Shown in pieces: positions 8,254 to 17,247 of a stretch of DNA of 64,000 nt. The DNA lies in assembly GCA_003650125.1 (NCBI GenBank), contig QNFX01000002.1:50192-114191 (forward strand), read 5' to 3'. Position numbers and translations under genes: made by a program. Each line of letters opens with the position of its first letter. The stretch's first letter is position 1. This DNA comes from Campylobacterota bacterium (GTDB lineage: Bacteria > Bdellovibrionota > Bacteriovoracia > Bacteriovoracales > Bacteriovoracaceae). The notes beneath the pieces are model-generated. The model was not told where the DNA came from. It saw nothing but the letters and a program-made list of their open reading frames with translations, and did no database searches.

Positions 8254-9195
8254 GTGAATTTGTACGTCTATACCCTTAGAAGACTCCTGTATATCATCCC
8301 AGTATTACTTGGGGTGTGTGCCATAGTCTTTTTTCTCTTCTCCGTTGTATCACCGGATCCTACTCTTATAATGCTTGGGAAGCATGCGAGCGTTCAGCAA
8401 ATGGAAGAGCTTAGACGTGAGTTAGGTCTTGATAGGCCTTGGTTCATTCAATATTTAGATATTGTAAAATCGGCCTTTACTTTTGATTTTGGTAGATCTT
8501 GGTCCACCAAACAAGAAATCTTGACCATGATTAAACAGGGCGCGATACCTTCACTAACTTTATCACTTCCGGCCTTTATTCTCTCGTTTGTGATATCCAT
8601 TACAATCTCATTGTTTGTTGCTTTTTATAGAGGAAAAATCTTGGATAAAATTGCAATTTTTGGCTGTGTTTCCATGATGAGCATCTCTTCTTTGGCCTAT
8701 ATCCTTTTTGGCCAGTGGTTTTTTGGTTACAAACTAGGTCTGTTTGAAATCTCTGGATATGAGTATGGATTTCCTGATTTTGTTCCTTATGTTATCTTAC
8801 CGGGCATAATCTGGATTATTTTAGGACTTGGACCTGATGTTAGGTTCTATCGAACTATTCTTTTAGATGAAATTTATCAGGACTATGTGAGAACTGCTCG
8901 TGCTAAAGGTCTTGGGGAAAGTTTAATTCTTTTTAAGCATGTTCTTAAAAATGCCATGATTCCAATTATTACTTACCTTATTATCGCTATTCCATTTTTA
9001 ATTTTAGGAGCGCTACTCCTTGAGAGTTTTTTCTCCATACCAGGACTTGGTGCCATGACCTTAAATGCGGTTAATGCATCTGACTTTCCAGTTATTAAGG
9101 CCATGACTATTTTAACCTCGGTTGCCTATATTATTTTTAGTGTTATTACCGACATCTGCTACACCTTAGTAGATCCAAGAGTGAGGTTGAAATAG
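8254..9195 (+). CDS. oppB: Peptide ABC transporter permease (OppB type)
   Basis: 313 residues, GTG start 12 bases after the binding-protein gene. It opens with YTLRRLLYIIPVLLGVCAIVFFLF, typical of OppB/DppB, has about six membrane helices, and carries the EAA coupling loop YVRTARAKGLGESLILFKHVLKNA (about residues 209-232) that docks onto the ATPases. It forms half of the membrane channel with the next gene. It ends directly at the start of the next gene (TAG ATG). Confidence 0.92.
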   Translation: MNLYVYTLRRLLYIIPVLLGVCAIVFFLFSVVSPDPTLIMLGKHASVQQMEELRRELGLDRPWFIQYLDIVKSAFTFDFGRSWSTKQEILTMIKQGAIPSLTLSLPAFILSFVISITISLFVAFYRGKILDKIAIFGCVSMMSISSLAYILFGQWFFGYKLGLFEISGYEYGFPDFVPYVILPGIIWIILGLGPDVRFYRTILLDEIYQDYVRTARAKGLGESLILFKHVLKNAMIPIITYLIIAIPFLILGALLLESFFSIPGLGAMTLNAVNASDFPVIKAMTILTSVAYIIFSVITDICYTLVDPRVRLK

Positions 9196-10059
9196 ATGGC
9201 CACTGAGCAACAATCAAAATCACTTTGGCAACACGCATGGGAAACACTTCTGCGAGATAAAATGGCCGTTGTGGCCATGATCATTATTTTTGTTTACATG
9301 GCAATGGCAGTTCTTTCAGCAACTGGAATTATTGTCTCCGATTGGGCCGCGGAAGTAGGACCTTCTTATGGAGCACCTTCGCTAGATCATTGGTTTGGTT
9401 TAGATATGTTTGGACGTAGTGTTTTAGCTAAAACTATTAAGGGTACGGAAGTAGCAATCTCTGTCGGGTTTATTGCTTCATTACTCTCGCTTGTAATTGG
9501 TGTTACGCTCGGTTCAATCGCTGGCTATTTCGGTGGTCGCGTAGATGAATTTATTGTTTGGTTTTACACCACCTTTACCTCTATCCCTAATATTATGCTT
9601 CTTGTGGCCATTACCTTTATCTCTGGAAAAGGACTTAAGGCAGTAATTCTTGCTTTGGGCCTTACTGGCTGGGTTAGCCTTTGTCGTTTAATAAGAGGGG
9701 AGGTTATAAGGCATAAGGATCGAGAATATGTCCATGCCGCTTCTGCCATCGGTGGAGGAAATTATAGAAAACTAGTGAAACATATTTTACCAAATGTTAC
9801 ACATATAATGATTATTAGCTTCTCGTTACAGTTTCAAATAGCAATTAAGTCAGAAGTCATTCTCTCCTACTTAGGCCTTGGAGTTCAAGGCAGACCTAGT
9901 TGGGGAATTATGATTGATGATGCTAAGTTAGAACTGGCCAGAGGAGTTTGGTGGCAGCTAGGAGCGGCCACATTTGCTATGGCCTTAGTTGTTTTGGCCT
10001 TTAATATTTTAGGGGATGCTCTTAGAGATGCCCTAGATCCTAAACTTAAGGGTAAGTAG
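9196..10059 (+). CDS. oppC: Peptide ABC transporter permease (OppC type)
   Basis: 287 residues. Features are the OppC N-terminal tail with LWQHAWETLLRDKMAVVAMI, a GLDMFGRSVLAKTIKGTEVAISVG segment, about six membrane helices and the EAA loop EYVHAASAIGGGNYRKLVKHILPN (near 178-201). It pairs with the OppB-type subunit and contacts the two ATPases encoded downstream. Gene spacing is 0 bases upstream and 1 base downstream, so it is tightly coupled. Confidence 0.92.
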   Translation: MATEQQSKSLWQHAWETLLRDKMAVVAMIIIFVYMAMAVLSATGIIVSDWAAEVGPSYGAPSLDHWFGLDMFGRSVLAKTIKGTEVAISVGFIASLLSLVIGVTLGSIAGYFGGRVDEFIVWFYTTFTSIPNIMLLVAITFISGKGLKAVILALGLTGWVSLCRLIRGEVIRHKDREYVHAASAIGGGNYRKLVKHILPNVTHIMIISFSLQFQIAIKSEVILSYLGLGVQGRPSWGIMIDDAKLELARGVWWQLGAATFAMALVVLAFNILGDALRDALDPKLKGK

Positions 10060-10060
10060 G

Positions 10061-11056
10061 ATGAGTGAAGAAAAATTATTAGAGATTAGAAACCTTCAAG
10101 TTCAGTTTAATACTGATCGAGGGCCTATTACCGCAGTGAAAGGAGTGGACCTTGATGTTTATAAAGGTAAAACTCTGGGAATTGTTGGAGAATCAGGTTC
10201 AGGAAAATCTGTTACAGCTCTTTCGATTATGAGGTTGATTCCGGATCCTCCTGGAAAAATCATTAATGGATATATAAAATTTAAGGGGAAAAACCTTTTA
10301 GATATGTCACTTGGTGATATGAGAACCATTCGGGGAAATAAGATTGCTATGATCTTTCAAGAACCTATGACTTCTCTAAATCCAGTTTTTACGGTCGGTA
10401 ATCAGATCATAGAAGTGTTAGATCTCCATCAATCACATCTTTCCAAAGAAGAGAAAAAAAATAAAGCAATTAATATGCTTGATCTGGTCGGAATTCCCGC
10501 GCCGGAAAAAAGAATTAAGGAGTATCCTCATCAACTTTCCGGTGGGATGAGACAAAGGGTTATGATCGCCATGGCGCTTGCCTGTGAACCAGATATCCTG
10601 ATCGCTGATGAGCCAACCACAGCACTTGATGTTACCATTCAAGCACAAATCTTAGAGCTTATGAATAAGCTTAAAGAAAAATTGGGAATGGGAATTATCT
10701 TTATCACCCATGACCTTGGAGTTGTCGCTGAAATGTGTGATGACGTTGCGGTTATGTATTGTGGCAGAATTGTTGAGGCATCAGATGTTTCAACGGTTTT
10801 TAAGCACCCCTTTCATCCTTATACTAAAGGGCTAATGGAATCTATTCCATCCTTTGATTCAACAGAAGATGAAACAAAAGCAAGACTTAAAACTATTGAG
10901 GGTATGGTTCCCTCACTTTTTGATTTACCAAAAGGTTGTAGTTTTCAAGACAGATGTCCTGAAGCAATTGATGAATGTAGAGGGAAAAAAGGGCCGCCCC
11001 TGTTAGAAGAACAGGCCCCAGGTCACCAAGCGGCCTGTTTCAATCCCTTAAAGTAG
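10061..11056 (+). CDS. oppD: Peptide ABC transporter ATPase (OppD type)
   Basis: 331 residues. Walker A is GESGSGKS (43-50), the ABC signature is LSGGMRQR, Walker B is [11 protein letters not shown], and the H-loop is in ITHDLG. The C-terminal extension with the oligopeptide-transporter motif [10 protein letters not shown]...C carries the four cysteines typical of OppD/DppD/OppF, some of which bind a 4Fe-4S cluster. It energizes peptide uptake as a heterodimer with the OppF-type subunit. Confidence 0.93.
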   Translation: MSEEKLLEIRNLQVQFNTDRGPITAVKGVDLDVYKGKTLGIVGESGSGKSVTALSIMRLIPDPPGKIINGYIKFKGKNLLDMSLGDMRTIRGNKIAMIFQEPMTSLNPVFTVGNQIIEVLDLHQSHLSKEEKKNKAINMLDLVGIPAPEKRIKEYPHQLSGGMRQRVMIAMALACEPDILIADEPTTALDVTIQAQILELMNKLKEKLGMGIIFITHDLGVVAEMCDDVAVMYCGRIVEASDVSTVFKHPFHPYTKGLMESIPSFDSTEDETKARLKTIEGMVPSLFDLPKGCSFQDRCPEAIDECRGKKGPPLLEEQAPGHQAACFNPLK

Positions 11057-11065
11057 GAGTTAGTA

Positions 11066-12049
11066 GTGTCAGAAGTATTACTTGAAGTTAAAAACTTACA
11101 TAAAAGATTTCCCATTAGAGGTGGAATCTTAGGTCGAGAAGTGGCCGCAGTAAATGCCGTTAATAATGTGAGCTTTAAAATCAATAGGGGAGAGACTCTA
11201 GGGCTAGTTGGAGAGTCCGGCTGTGGAAAAACCACACTGGGGAGATCCATCCTAAGACTTATCGAACCAACTTCAGGTCAGGTTATTTTCAATGGAAAAG
11301 ATATAACTGCCATGAACTCTGATGAAATGCGGGTCATGAGACGAAAAATGCAGATCATTTTTCAGGATCCCTACGCCTCCTTAAATCCTCGGATGACGAT
11401 TGGAGGAATCCTCTCTGAGCCTCTAGATATTCATAAACTCTTTCGTGGTAAAGAAGAACGTAGAAAGAGACTCTATGAACTTTTAGATCAAGTTCAACTA
11501 CCAAAAGATACTTTAAATAAATACCCCCATGAATTTTCTGGAGGGCAGAGACAGCGAATTTGCATTGCCAGAGCTCTTGCGGTTCAACCGGAATTTATCG
11601 TCTGTGACGAGCCGGTTTCAGCACTTGATGTCTCCGTTCAGGCACAGGTGGTAAACCTTTTAATGGATCTGCAAAAAGATCTAGGGCTAACCTATCTCTT
11701 TATCGCTCACGATCTTAAAGTGGTTGAATATATTTCGACCAAAGTTGCCGTAATGTATCTTGGAAACGTAGTTGAAACTGCAGCAGCAGCTGAACTCTAT
11801 GGTAATTCCAAGCATCCTTATACCAAGGCCCTATTTTCTGCCATTCCCATTCCGGATCCGGCGAGAAAAAGTGAGAGAATTCTACTTGAAGGTGATATCC
11901 CATCTCCTATGAACCCTCCTTCAGGCTGTCATTTCCACCCTCGTTGTTGGAAGTGTACGGAAGAATGCAAAGTAGAATATCCAGGAATTACGAGTCTTTC
12001 AGGGACTCATGACTTTAAATGTTACAACCCAATAGAAAAGGGACAATAA
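11066..12049 (+). CDS. oppF: Peptide ABC transporter ATPase (OppF type)
   Basis: 327 residues from a GTG start. Walker A is GESGCGKT (49-56), the signature [15 protein letters not shown], Walker [11 protein letters not shown], and the C-terminal cysteine region is [15 protein letters not shown]. It forms the heterodimeric motor with the OppD-type subunit. It completes the operon; tRNA-Leu begins 42 bases later on the same strand. A peptide importer fits a lifestyle that consumes host or environmental protein, but that is inference. Confidence 0.93.
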   Translation: MSEVLLEVKNLHKRFPIRGGILGREVAAVNAVNNVSFKINRGETLGLVGESGCGKTTLGRSILRLIEPTSGQVIFNGKDITAMNSDEMRVMRRKMQIIFQDPYASLNPRMTIGGILSEPLDIHKLFRGKEERRKRLYELLDQVQLPKDTLNKYPHEFSGGQRQRICIARALAVQPEFIVCDEPVSALDVSVQAQVVNLLMDLQKDLGLTYLFIAHDLKVVEYISTKVAVMYLGNVVETAAAAELYGNSKHPYTKALFSAIPIPDPARKSERILLEGDIPSPMNPPSGCHFHPRCWKCTEECKVEYPGITSLSGTHDFKCYNPIEKGQ

Positions 12050-12091
12050 TTACTTGTCAGCTAATCCAAATATAAGTAAAACATCTCTCAT

Positions 12092-12176
12092 GCCCAGGTG
12101 GTGAAATTGGTAGACACGCTAGACTTAGGATCTAGTGCTTCGCGGCGTGGAGGTTCAAGTCCTCTCCTGGGCACCA
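12092..12176 (+). tRNA. tRNA-Leu(UAG)
   Basis: 85-nt class II tRNA. The acceptor GCCCAGG pairs with CCTGGGC, the anticodon stem CTAGA/TCTAG encloses the loop CTTAGGA (anticodon TAG), there is a short variable arm, a T-arm with GGTTCAAGTCC, and an encoded CCA (12174-12176). Its 3' half is copied imperfectly at 16380-16422 and 17205-17247, marking it as an integration site. Confidence 0.97.
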
Positions 12177-12228
12177 TCACAAAAACCCCATCAACATTGA
12201 ATTTCAGAGTTTGATCTTGAAAAAAACG

Positions 12229-12468
12229 CTAGATACCAACTGCACTTTTGCCTTCCGGGCGTGGATTAGGCGTGGATTCTAATTCGGAAAAAGATAAAAC
12301 CTCACCAGGAGTGGAGGGCGTAAAAGTCACGAGCTTTGCCTGCTCCTGTAAATGTCCCGGAGAAAGGTGAGCATACCTCATTGTTGTTTCAACCGAGGCA
12401 TGTCCAAGAAGCACCTTAAGATCGTAGATATCTCCACCCTTAATTATACTATGAATGATGATTTTCTT
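12229..12468 (-). pseudogene. C-terminal remnant of a tyrosine recombinase (integrase)
   Basis: Read on the minus strand, an open stretch with no usable upstream start encodes KGGDIYDLKVLLGHASVE, then TTMRYAHLSP. This is the conserved C-terminal part of phage-type integrases (LGH...T.RYAH, with the catalytic His and Tyr). An in-frame stop at 12469-12471 removes everything N-terminal, including the catalytic Arg. It lies 52 bases from the tRNA-Leu 3' end, the usual place for the integrase of a tRNA-integrated element. It is a dead relic. Confidence 0.8.
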
Positions 12469-12792
12469 TTATAAACAAAGGCATTTTTAAATAAGGGCCA
12501 TTTAAAAAATAAATAATTGGTATTGTTTTTTACACAAATACATCACTTCATATTTTTCTATGTTTCTTATAATTATTGAACTTCCTATGCTTAAATCCGA
12601 TATTCAGAATGAATTAATTCATCAACGGAGCCAGTTCATTTATTGGGGGAGGGTAAATAGGAAATGTTGGTTGTGTTCAATGTGAAGCAGTTATTGGTTT
12701 GATTTTGACTCAGTGAGCAAGCTCATGATACCATTTAAGCATTCTTTTTTATCTCTAATTAAAGGGAACGAATTTTTACGGGTGGTAAATTA
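12469..12792. other. AT-rich intergenic stretch in the island
   Basis: About 320 bases between the integrase remnant and the next gene. No coding frame or RNA gene was recognised. A TTGACT hexamer near 12706 has only a weak -10 candidate at a 17-base spacing, so the promoter is uncertain. Confidence 0.4.
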
Positions 12793-12842
12793 ATGATACT
12801 AAAAACTATTCAGACATTTTTTTCCTTTTAACTCTACTGATA
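12793..12842 (+). other. Out-of-frame signal-peptide start with a T7 slip site
   Basis: ATG 12793, preceded by GGGTGG, opens a frame that reads MILKTIQTFF and stops at TAA 12829. A -1 slip on the seven-T run 12817-12823 joins it to the frame of the following gene and gives MILKTIQTFFFLLTLLIMV followed by NSAIANT, a good signal peptide. Without the slip the next gene starts at ATG 12843 inside the hydrophobic core. Sequencing error, mutation or transcript slippage are all possible. Confidence 0.6.
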
Positions 12843-13283
12843 ATGGTCAACTCAGCTATTGCAAATACTGTATGTACACCATTTGCTTATAATAAAAATC
12901 AATCAGGACCAAAAACTAATCTAGCTTGTCAGGTGAAAAACCAAACGGGCAAAGTTCAAACATGTAGAGTAATAGTTAATACTAAGGTTGAAGGGGGAAA
13001 AAAGAAAAGGTTTCGGGGTGTTCTTGAAATAAATAAAGGTAGTGTAGGTGTTTTAATTCTTCGTGGTAACAAACACATTCTAAAAAAGGGCGATGTTAAA
13101 GGGAAAGCTTATTGCCAGCCATTGCCTGAAATTCCTGGGCAACCATATGAAGATTGGAGTTTCCCGCAATGTGAAAAATTCCTAGAGTTATGTGAGATGG
13201 CCCACCTCACTTGGGCCTGTGAAAAACTAAAGCTAGAGTGCCCGCCTAATTTTAGAAGAAGGAATAGGCGACGTTACTGGTGA
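12843..13283 (+). CDS. Small Cys-rich, probably secreted protein of unknown family
   Basis: 146 residues from ATG 12843; the true start is probably 12793 through the T7 run just upstream. The mature part has nine cysteines spread across the chain, for example NTVCTPF, NLACQVK, QTCRV and a C-terminal CEKFLELCEMAHLTWACEKLKLECPP helical segment. It ends in a very basic tail (RRRNRRRYW). The cysteines suggest a disulfide-stabilised extracytoplasmic protein. No family was recognised. It is followed 28 bases later by another exported Cys-rich protein, suggesting one transcript. Confidence 0.6.
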   Translation: MVNSAIANTVCTPFAYNKNQSGPKTNLACQVKNQTGKVQTCRVIVNTKVEGGKKKRFRGVLEINKGSVGVLILRGNKHILKKGDVKGKAYCQPLPEIPGQPYEDWSFPQCEKFLELCEMAHLTWACEKLKLECPPNFRRRNRRRYW

Positions 13284-13311
13284 AAAATTATTTTAATAAA
13301 CTGGGTGAAAT

Positions 13312-14328
13312 ATGAAATTATTATTGATGTATATTTTTTTGATATCATCATGTTCAAATATTGAACATGACGATGCTAGATCAAACGGTTCTTTAGCGGA
13401 AGATGTCTCTCCGTTAATTTTAAATACCAAGGTAGATTTATTAACAATACAAGCTGAAACTTTGAAAAATTGTAGCATGAAAGTAGTTTCATTTAAAAAT
13501 CCAATAATCAATTTTCATACTAGGAAAGTTAAAGGTGAAACTTATGATATTCGTATCTGTGATGCATATACAAAAAGAGTACCTGTATTCACCAATAAAA
13601 TAAAAATATCTTCAAGTTTAATCAATAAGCTTAAAAAAGAATGCTCAAAAGGTGTAGATGAGTCATGTCTTAATTCTGGTAGATATTTATTGAACACAGG
13701 AAACCTTGCTGAAGGGTTTAGATTATTGAAGATAGGGTGTAAAAATAAAGAAGCAAACTCTTGTATGTATTTGGCACAACATCACAACTCTCTGAAACAA
13801 AGTGTTGTAGGAGAAAAATATTTGATTAAGGCCTGTAACTTAAGAGAGGCAACTGCTTGTTCTTACCTTGGTTTTCAAAATAGCCTTAACAAAAATAAAT
13901 ATTATCACAAGAGGGCCTGTAGGTTAAAGCATGGCTTTTCTTGCTATATGTTAGGTGAGGAATACATGAAAAAGGGAATGATGACTAAGAAGGCAATGAC
14001 TTATTTTAAGGCCGCTTGTGATATTCACCCTAATTATTGCTCCCAATTAGTTAAAAATTTTAGTGACCGTAAAAACTTTGATAAGGCCATTCAATATCTA
14101 AAGGGCCCATGTGATAAGGGACTAGTTTCCGGATGCTATAATCTTGCATGTGTTTACTCAATTCAAGGAAAAAAACAAAGTTCCATTAAATCACTTAAAA
14201 GAGCACAAGAACTTGGTTTTAATCGTTACAAGCGTATGGAAAAAGACAATAGCCTTGATAATATAAAAAATATGATTGAATATAAAAGGTTATTAAAAAA
14301 AATGAAAGATAAGTCCAATGCAAAATAA
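13312..14328 (+). CDS. Cys-rich Sel1-like-repeat lipoprotein
   Basis: 338 residues. The signal is MKLLLMYIFLISSC with the lipobox cysteine at about 14. From about residue 110 there are repeats of the form K-A-C-x7-C-x-x-L-G (KACNLREATACSYLGF, RACRLKHGFSCYMLGEEY, AACDIHPNYC, GPCDKGLVSGCYNLACVY). These are Sel1-like units with a paired cysteine, as in Helicobacter cysteine-rich proteins. Such solenoids bind other proteins outside the cytoplasm. It lies inside the tRNA-Leu island between two other exported proteins. The partner is unknown. Confidence 0.75.
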   Translation: MKLLLMYIFLISSCSNIEHDDARSNGSLAEDVSPLILNTKVDLLTIQAETLKNCSMKVVSFKNPIINFHTRKVKGETYDIRICDAYTKRVPVFTNKIKISSSLINKLKKECSKGVDESCLNSGRYLLNTGNLAEGFRLLKIGCKNKEANSCMYLAQHHNSLKQSVVGEKYLIKACNLREATACSYLGFQNSLNKNKYYHKRACRLKHGFSCYMLGEEYMKKGMMTKKAMTYFKAACDIHPNYCSQLVKNFSDRKNFDKAIQYLKGPCDKGLVSGCYNLACVYSIQGKKQSSIKSLKRAQELGFNRYKRMEKDNSLDNIKNMIEYKRLLKKMKDKSNAK

Positions 14329-14398
14329 AGTGAATGTTTTTATTAAAAATTGAGTTAATTGAAAAGCCAATATTATATTCTATTAATTTAGGTACAGC

Positions 14399-16069
14399 AT
14401 GAAAGGTTTTGTTTTTTTCAGTTTACTGTGTTTCCTTACAAGAGCTAATGGCAATGACTTGTTTGAAAAATTTTTAGATAGTAAACAAATTCTTATTCCA
14501 ATTGGATATAGCTTTCAAAAGAACTTAAAGAACCATCAATTTAATGCTTATGAATTGGCAAGAATAAAAAAAATCGAGAATAAAGATATTTTTATTGTTC
14601 AGACTTCAAAGCGTACATTAAAAGTACATTTTGATGATATTAGGATCTATAGAAAAATAGAAGATGTTCGATCTTTAAATGAGCGTGATTTTGTATTTAT
14701 CAAAAAATCCCAATTTTATTATAAAGGGTCTTTAATTAAAGGCATGAAAGGACGTTATATTGGTAATATTCATAGGTACCAAGGAATTGACAATCGTATT
14801 TTAGAAAATAATCATAATGTAGATAACCTTTACGTACGTGCAAGCTTTAATGAAGTTTTAAGAGGGAATTGTAAATACAAAAACCTGATTAAAAAAAATA
14901 GATGGTCATTAAAACAAAGTACTATGCCTCAGTATTCACAAGGTCCAATCGGTATATGTTATGCTTATGCTGGAATACAACTGATTGACTTTTATAATCG
15001 TTACCACGGTAACCAAAGAGACTTTTTTAAAATAAATAAACCCTTTTTGGGTAATGCTGTATATTTAGGAATGAAGTCCCGAATAAATAGAAAAACTAGA
15101 GGTAGAATAGGTGCCTTAATGAAAGATGATACTATATCTTCAGGTCGTACATCTGATATTCTGGAAGCAGGGCGGAGATATGGCTATTGTAAAGATTCTG
15201 TAATTCAATCAAGTATTAATAGATTCTTAAATAATGAGAAGATCAAACTCTCAACTCGTGAATTTTATTTTCTTACGACACATTTTTTTGAAATATTTAA
15301 TGTTGAGGCCGAATTTTTAAAAGATACGGAGAATCTATCATTAGGAGCAATGGTAAATAGATTGGTCTCTAAAATAAAGAATATAGAATATCGAGAAACC
15401 ATAGACAGCATTTGGGAGGATTACTCTTACTCCAAATATGCTAGAACTTCACCAATCTTAATTGAGAATATAAACAAGAAATCTCTAGAAAAACTTATCA
15501 GTAAATTTTTACTATCGAAAGATTATGTTGGCTTTTTAGATAAAGTTTTTTCCAAATGTAATAAACCTGAAAATCGAATAAAATTTTATTTACCGAGGCC
15601 AACTCACTTGAGGTTTAAAAAATATCATTCAAATCAAGATATTATGAATATAATAAGTAATGAACTTAATAAAATAAATTCAACTGGACTTGGAATTTCT
15701 TACTGTTCAATAGTTCTTAGCAAAGGAACAAGTTTTAAAGGTATTCCTTCAGGAGACAGGGCCAATCCGGGAAGGTGTGGTAATCATGCCAGCATTATAA
15801 TTGGGCAGAGAATGAGGGCCGGAAGTTGCCAATATTTACTTCGTAATACTTGGGGATTTACTGGATGCAATACATATAATAGTAGTTGGGAATGCAAAAG
15901 AGATGGAAAAGGAAGAGAATCAGGAGTTTGGATAGACGCAAATGCTTTGGCAAGCTCAATATATGGAATGGATTATTTTAAGGCAAAAAATGGCCACAAA
16001 GATTCCAAGGGAAAAAAAGTTCAGAAAATGAAATTCGATAAAATGATGGAAGATTTACGCAACAAATAA
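14399..16069 (+). CDS. Secreted papain-like (C1) cysteine peptidase
   Basis: 556 residues with a signal peptide (about 1-18, ending near TRANG). The first 165 residues form an unrecognised N-terminal region. The C1 fold is then indicated in the right order: QGPIGICYAYAG (about 181-192, matching the papain QGxCGSCWAF region, with Q181 and C187 as oxyanion and nucleophile), NHASIIIG (H463), and RNTWG (N483, the NSWG equivalent). A ~270-residue insertion separates Cys from His, longer than in papain. It probably degrades extracellular or prey protein. It is the largest gene of the tRNA-Leu island. The catalytic motif is clear; the substrate is unknown. Confidence 0.75.
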   Translation: MKGFVFFSLLCFLTRANGNDLFEKFLDSKQILIPIGYSFQKNLKNHQFNAYELARIKKIENKDIFIVQTSKRTLKVHFDDIRIYRKIEDVRSLNERDFVFIKKSQFYYKGSLIKGMKGRYIGNIHRYQGIDNRILENNHNVDNLYVRASFNEVLRGNCKYKNLIKKNRWSLKQSTMPQYSQGPIGICYAYAGIQLIDFYNRYHGNQRDFFKINKPFLGNAVYLGMKSRINRKTRGRIGALMKDDTISSGRTSDILEAGRRYGYCKDSVIQSSINRFLNNEKIKLSTREFYFLTTHFFEIFNVEAEFLKDTENLSLGAMVNRLVSKIKNIEYRETIDSIWEDYSYSKYARTSPILIENINKKSLEKLISKFLLSKDYVGFLDKVFSKCNKPENRIKFYLPRPTHLRFKKYHSNQDIMNIISNELNKINSTGLGISYCSIVLSKGTSFKGIPSGDRANPGRCGNHASIIIGQRMRAGSCQYLLRNTWGFTGCNTYNSSWECKRDGKGRESGVWIDANALASSIYGMDYFKAKNGHKDSKGKKVQKMKFDKMMEDLRNK

Positions 16070-16449
16070 GCAAGATTTAAAAGTTAGTAAAGGGTATGCC
16101 CAAGTGCGGGTAGTATAGGCCGATGTTTGTGACCCCATTTTTCTCCCCCAGCTCCTGCTTTACTGATTTCATAATCCTTGACCTCTTTTTAGCGTCCAAT
16201 TTCAAGGTTCTGATCCCAAAATAGAGTAAGGAAAAAAAGGGTTTTTTAGGCGTGGATTAGGCGTGGGAAAATTGAGTAAAATTAAGAAATCAAGCTATGG
16301 ATCAAAGTGTTGAGTTAAGTTACTGTAATCTAAAAGTTCTCTTACATATTTCCTCCTTTAGTAAGTTTACACTACAATTCTTAGGATCTAGAGATTCGGC
16401 GTGGAGGTTCAAGTCCTCCATCACTCAAACCCTCATTAACATTAATTTT
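16070..16449. other. Island segment with repeat copy A and degenerate tRNA end
   Basis: Non-coding. It contains tandem GCGTGG motifs at 16250-16267 with an 11-base period (shared with the integrase remnant at 12259-12278), then repeat copy A (16261-16422), which ends in a degenerate tRNA-Leu 3' end. No gene was found. Confidence 0.6.
16261..16422 (+). repeat. Direct repeat copy A, ending in a tRNA-Leu 3' remnant
   Basis: 162 bases that recur with modest divergence at 17090-17247 in the same orientation. The last ~43 bases (16380-16422) follow tRNA-Leu from CTTAGGATCTAG to GGAGGTTCAAGTCCTC, but the rest of the T-stem and the acceptor are lost, so it is not a tRNA. It is best read as an old attachment-site duplication. 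Confidence 0.8.
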
Positions 16450-16743
16450 TTAGGCCACGGTTACTATTAGATCGATTTCTTCCTCGCGAAATTTATCCTG
16501 TAGGGCCAGTTGAATCCAATAGGCTTCAGGTTCTCCTATTTTTTGGGCGATTTCCAAGGCACGACTGGGAGAGGGAATCCGTCTACCTTTTTCTAAATCG
16601 GAAAGGCTTGGCACAGAGATGCCGAGAATCTGGGAGAACTCTCTAAGAGTCATTTCTTCACTTAGGCGATGAGACTCTAAGGCAAGGCCAAAGGTTAATT
16701 CTCCGAAATCCTGTCTTAGTTCTTTGGTTCCATAATTTTTCAT
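16450..16743 (-). CDS. higA: HigA-type antitoxin (XRE-family HTH)
   Basis: 97 residues with a helix-turn-helix at about 32-70: MTLREFSQILGISVPSLSDLEKGRRIP. It follows the toxin gene by 9 bases, the toxin-first order of HigBA modules. It would bind and neutralise the toxin and repress the operon. A candidate operator (two GACATATAT repeats 17 bases apart) lies upstream at 17051-17078. The pair sits between two 160-bp direct repeats, so it is a mobile cassette. Confidence 0.85.
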   Translation of the reverse strand: MKNYGTKELRQDFGELTFGLALESHRLSEEMTLREFSQILGISVPSLSDLEKGRRIPSPSRALEIAQKIGEPEAYWIQLALQDKFREEEIDLIVTVA

Positions 16744-16752
16744 AAAAACACC

Positions 16753-17028
16753 TCAGTACTTATGTTTGTTTACTTCTAAAATAATAACAAGTTCTATTGT
16801 TCCATCATTTTCTTCCACATAGATTGCTCGATAACTTTTTGAAAGCCTGATTGATCTCTGGCCCTTTCTTTCCCCTCTTAAGGGTTCATCATGATAACCG
16901 GGAATTTTTTTAATTTCCCTTAGACCAAATATTTCAACTTGCTCGGCCCATTTTTGTAGCTTTCTTAAAATATAATCAGGCAACTTATTTAAGTCTTTCT
17001 TGACCTTATTAAAAACAACCTTGTTCAT
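16753..17028 (-). CDS. higB: HigB/RelE-family toxin
   Basis: About 92 residues from ATG 17028. The longer frame to TTG 17064 is open, but neither start has a clear Shine-Dalgarno. The fold signature is that of the RelE/HigB superfamily: a helical N-terminus (KVKKDLNKLPDYILRKLQKWA), then strands with GYHDEPLRGERKGQRSIRLSKSYRAIYVE and a terminal EVNKHKY. Family members are ribosome-dependent mRNA endonucleases; the basic residues in the RGERKGQRSIRL stretch would serve RNA binding and cleavage. It is paired with the HTH antitoxin 9 bases downstream. Confidence 0.8.
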   Translation of the reverse strand: MNKVVFNKVKKDLNKLPDYILRKLQKWAEQVEIFGLREIKKIPGYHDEPLRGERKGQRSIRLSKSYRAIYVEENDGTIELVIILEVNKHKY

Positions 17029-17050
17029 AAAATATATATTACGCCAAAAA

Positions 17051-17078
17051 GACATATATGCCAAATAGACATATATAG
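17051..17078 (-). promoter_or_regulatory. Candidate operator/promoter of the toxin-antitoxin pair
   Basis: GACATATAT occurs at 17051-17059 and again at 17068-17076, 17 bases apart, just upstream of the toxin ATG. Such repeats at a toxin-antitoxin promoter are typical binding sites for the antitoxin. Inference from position and repetition only. Confidence 0.4.
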
Positions 17079-17089
17079 AGTTTTTCCAG

Positions 17090-17247
17090 GCGTGGGAAAA
17101 TTGAGTAAAATTAAGAAATCAAGCTATGGATCAAAGAGTTAAGTTAGTTAAGCTACTGTAATCAAAAAGTTCCTTTATATAATTCGTAAGTTTACACCAC
17201 AATTCTTAGGATCTAGAGATCCGGCGTGGAGGTTCAAATCCTCCATC
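17090..17247 (+). repeat. Direct repeat copy B, ending in a tRNA-Leu 3' remnant
   Basis: 158 bases, same orientation and about 829 bases downstream of copy A. It starts with GCGTGGGAAAATTGAG and ends (17205-17247) with the same degenerate tRNA-Leu 3' sequence. Copies A and B bracket the toxin-antitoxin genes, so the cassette plus one repeat forms a unit that looks inserted at, or duplicated with, the attachment site. Confidence 0.8.

Noticed and set aside
6493..12049. opp operon as part of the tRNA-Leu island
   Set aside because: It lies on the 5' side of the tRNA, while integration occurs at the 3' end; codon use looks like the core genes.
16380..16422. Possible extra tRNA-Leu gene
   Set aside because: Only the anticodon-loop-to-T-arm part is present, and the acceptor, D-arm and CCA are missing. 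The same holds for 17205-17247.
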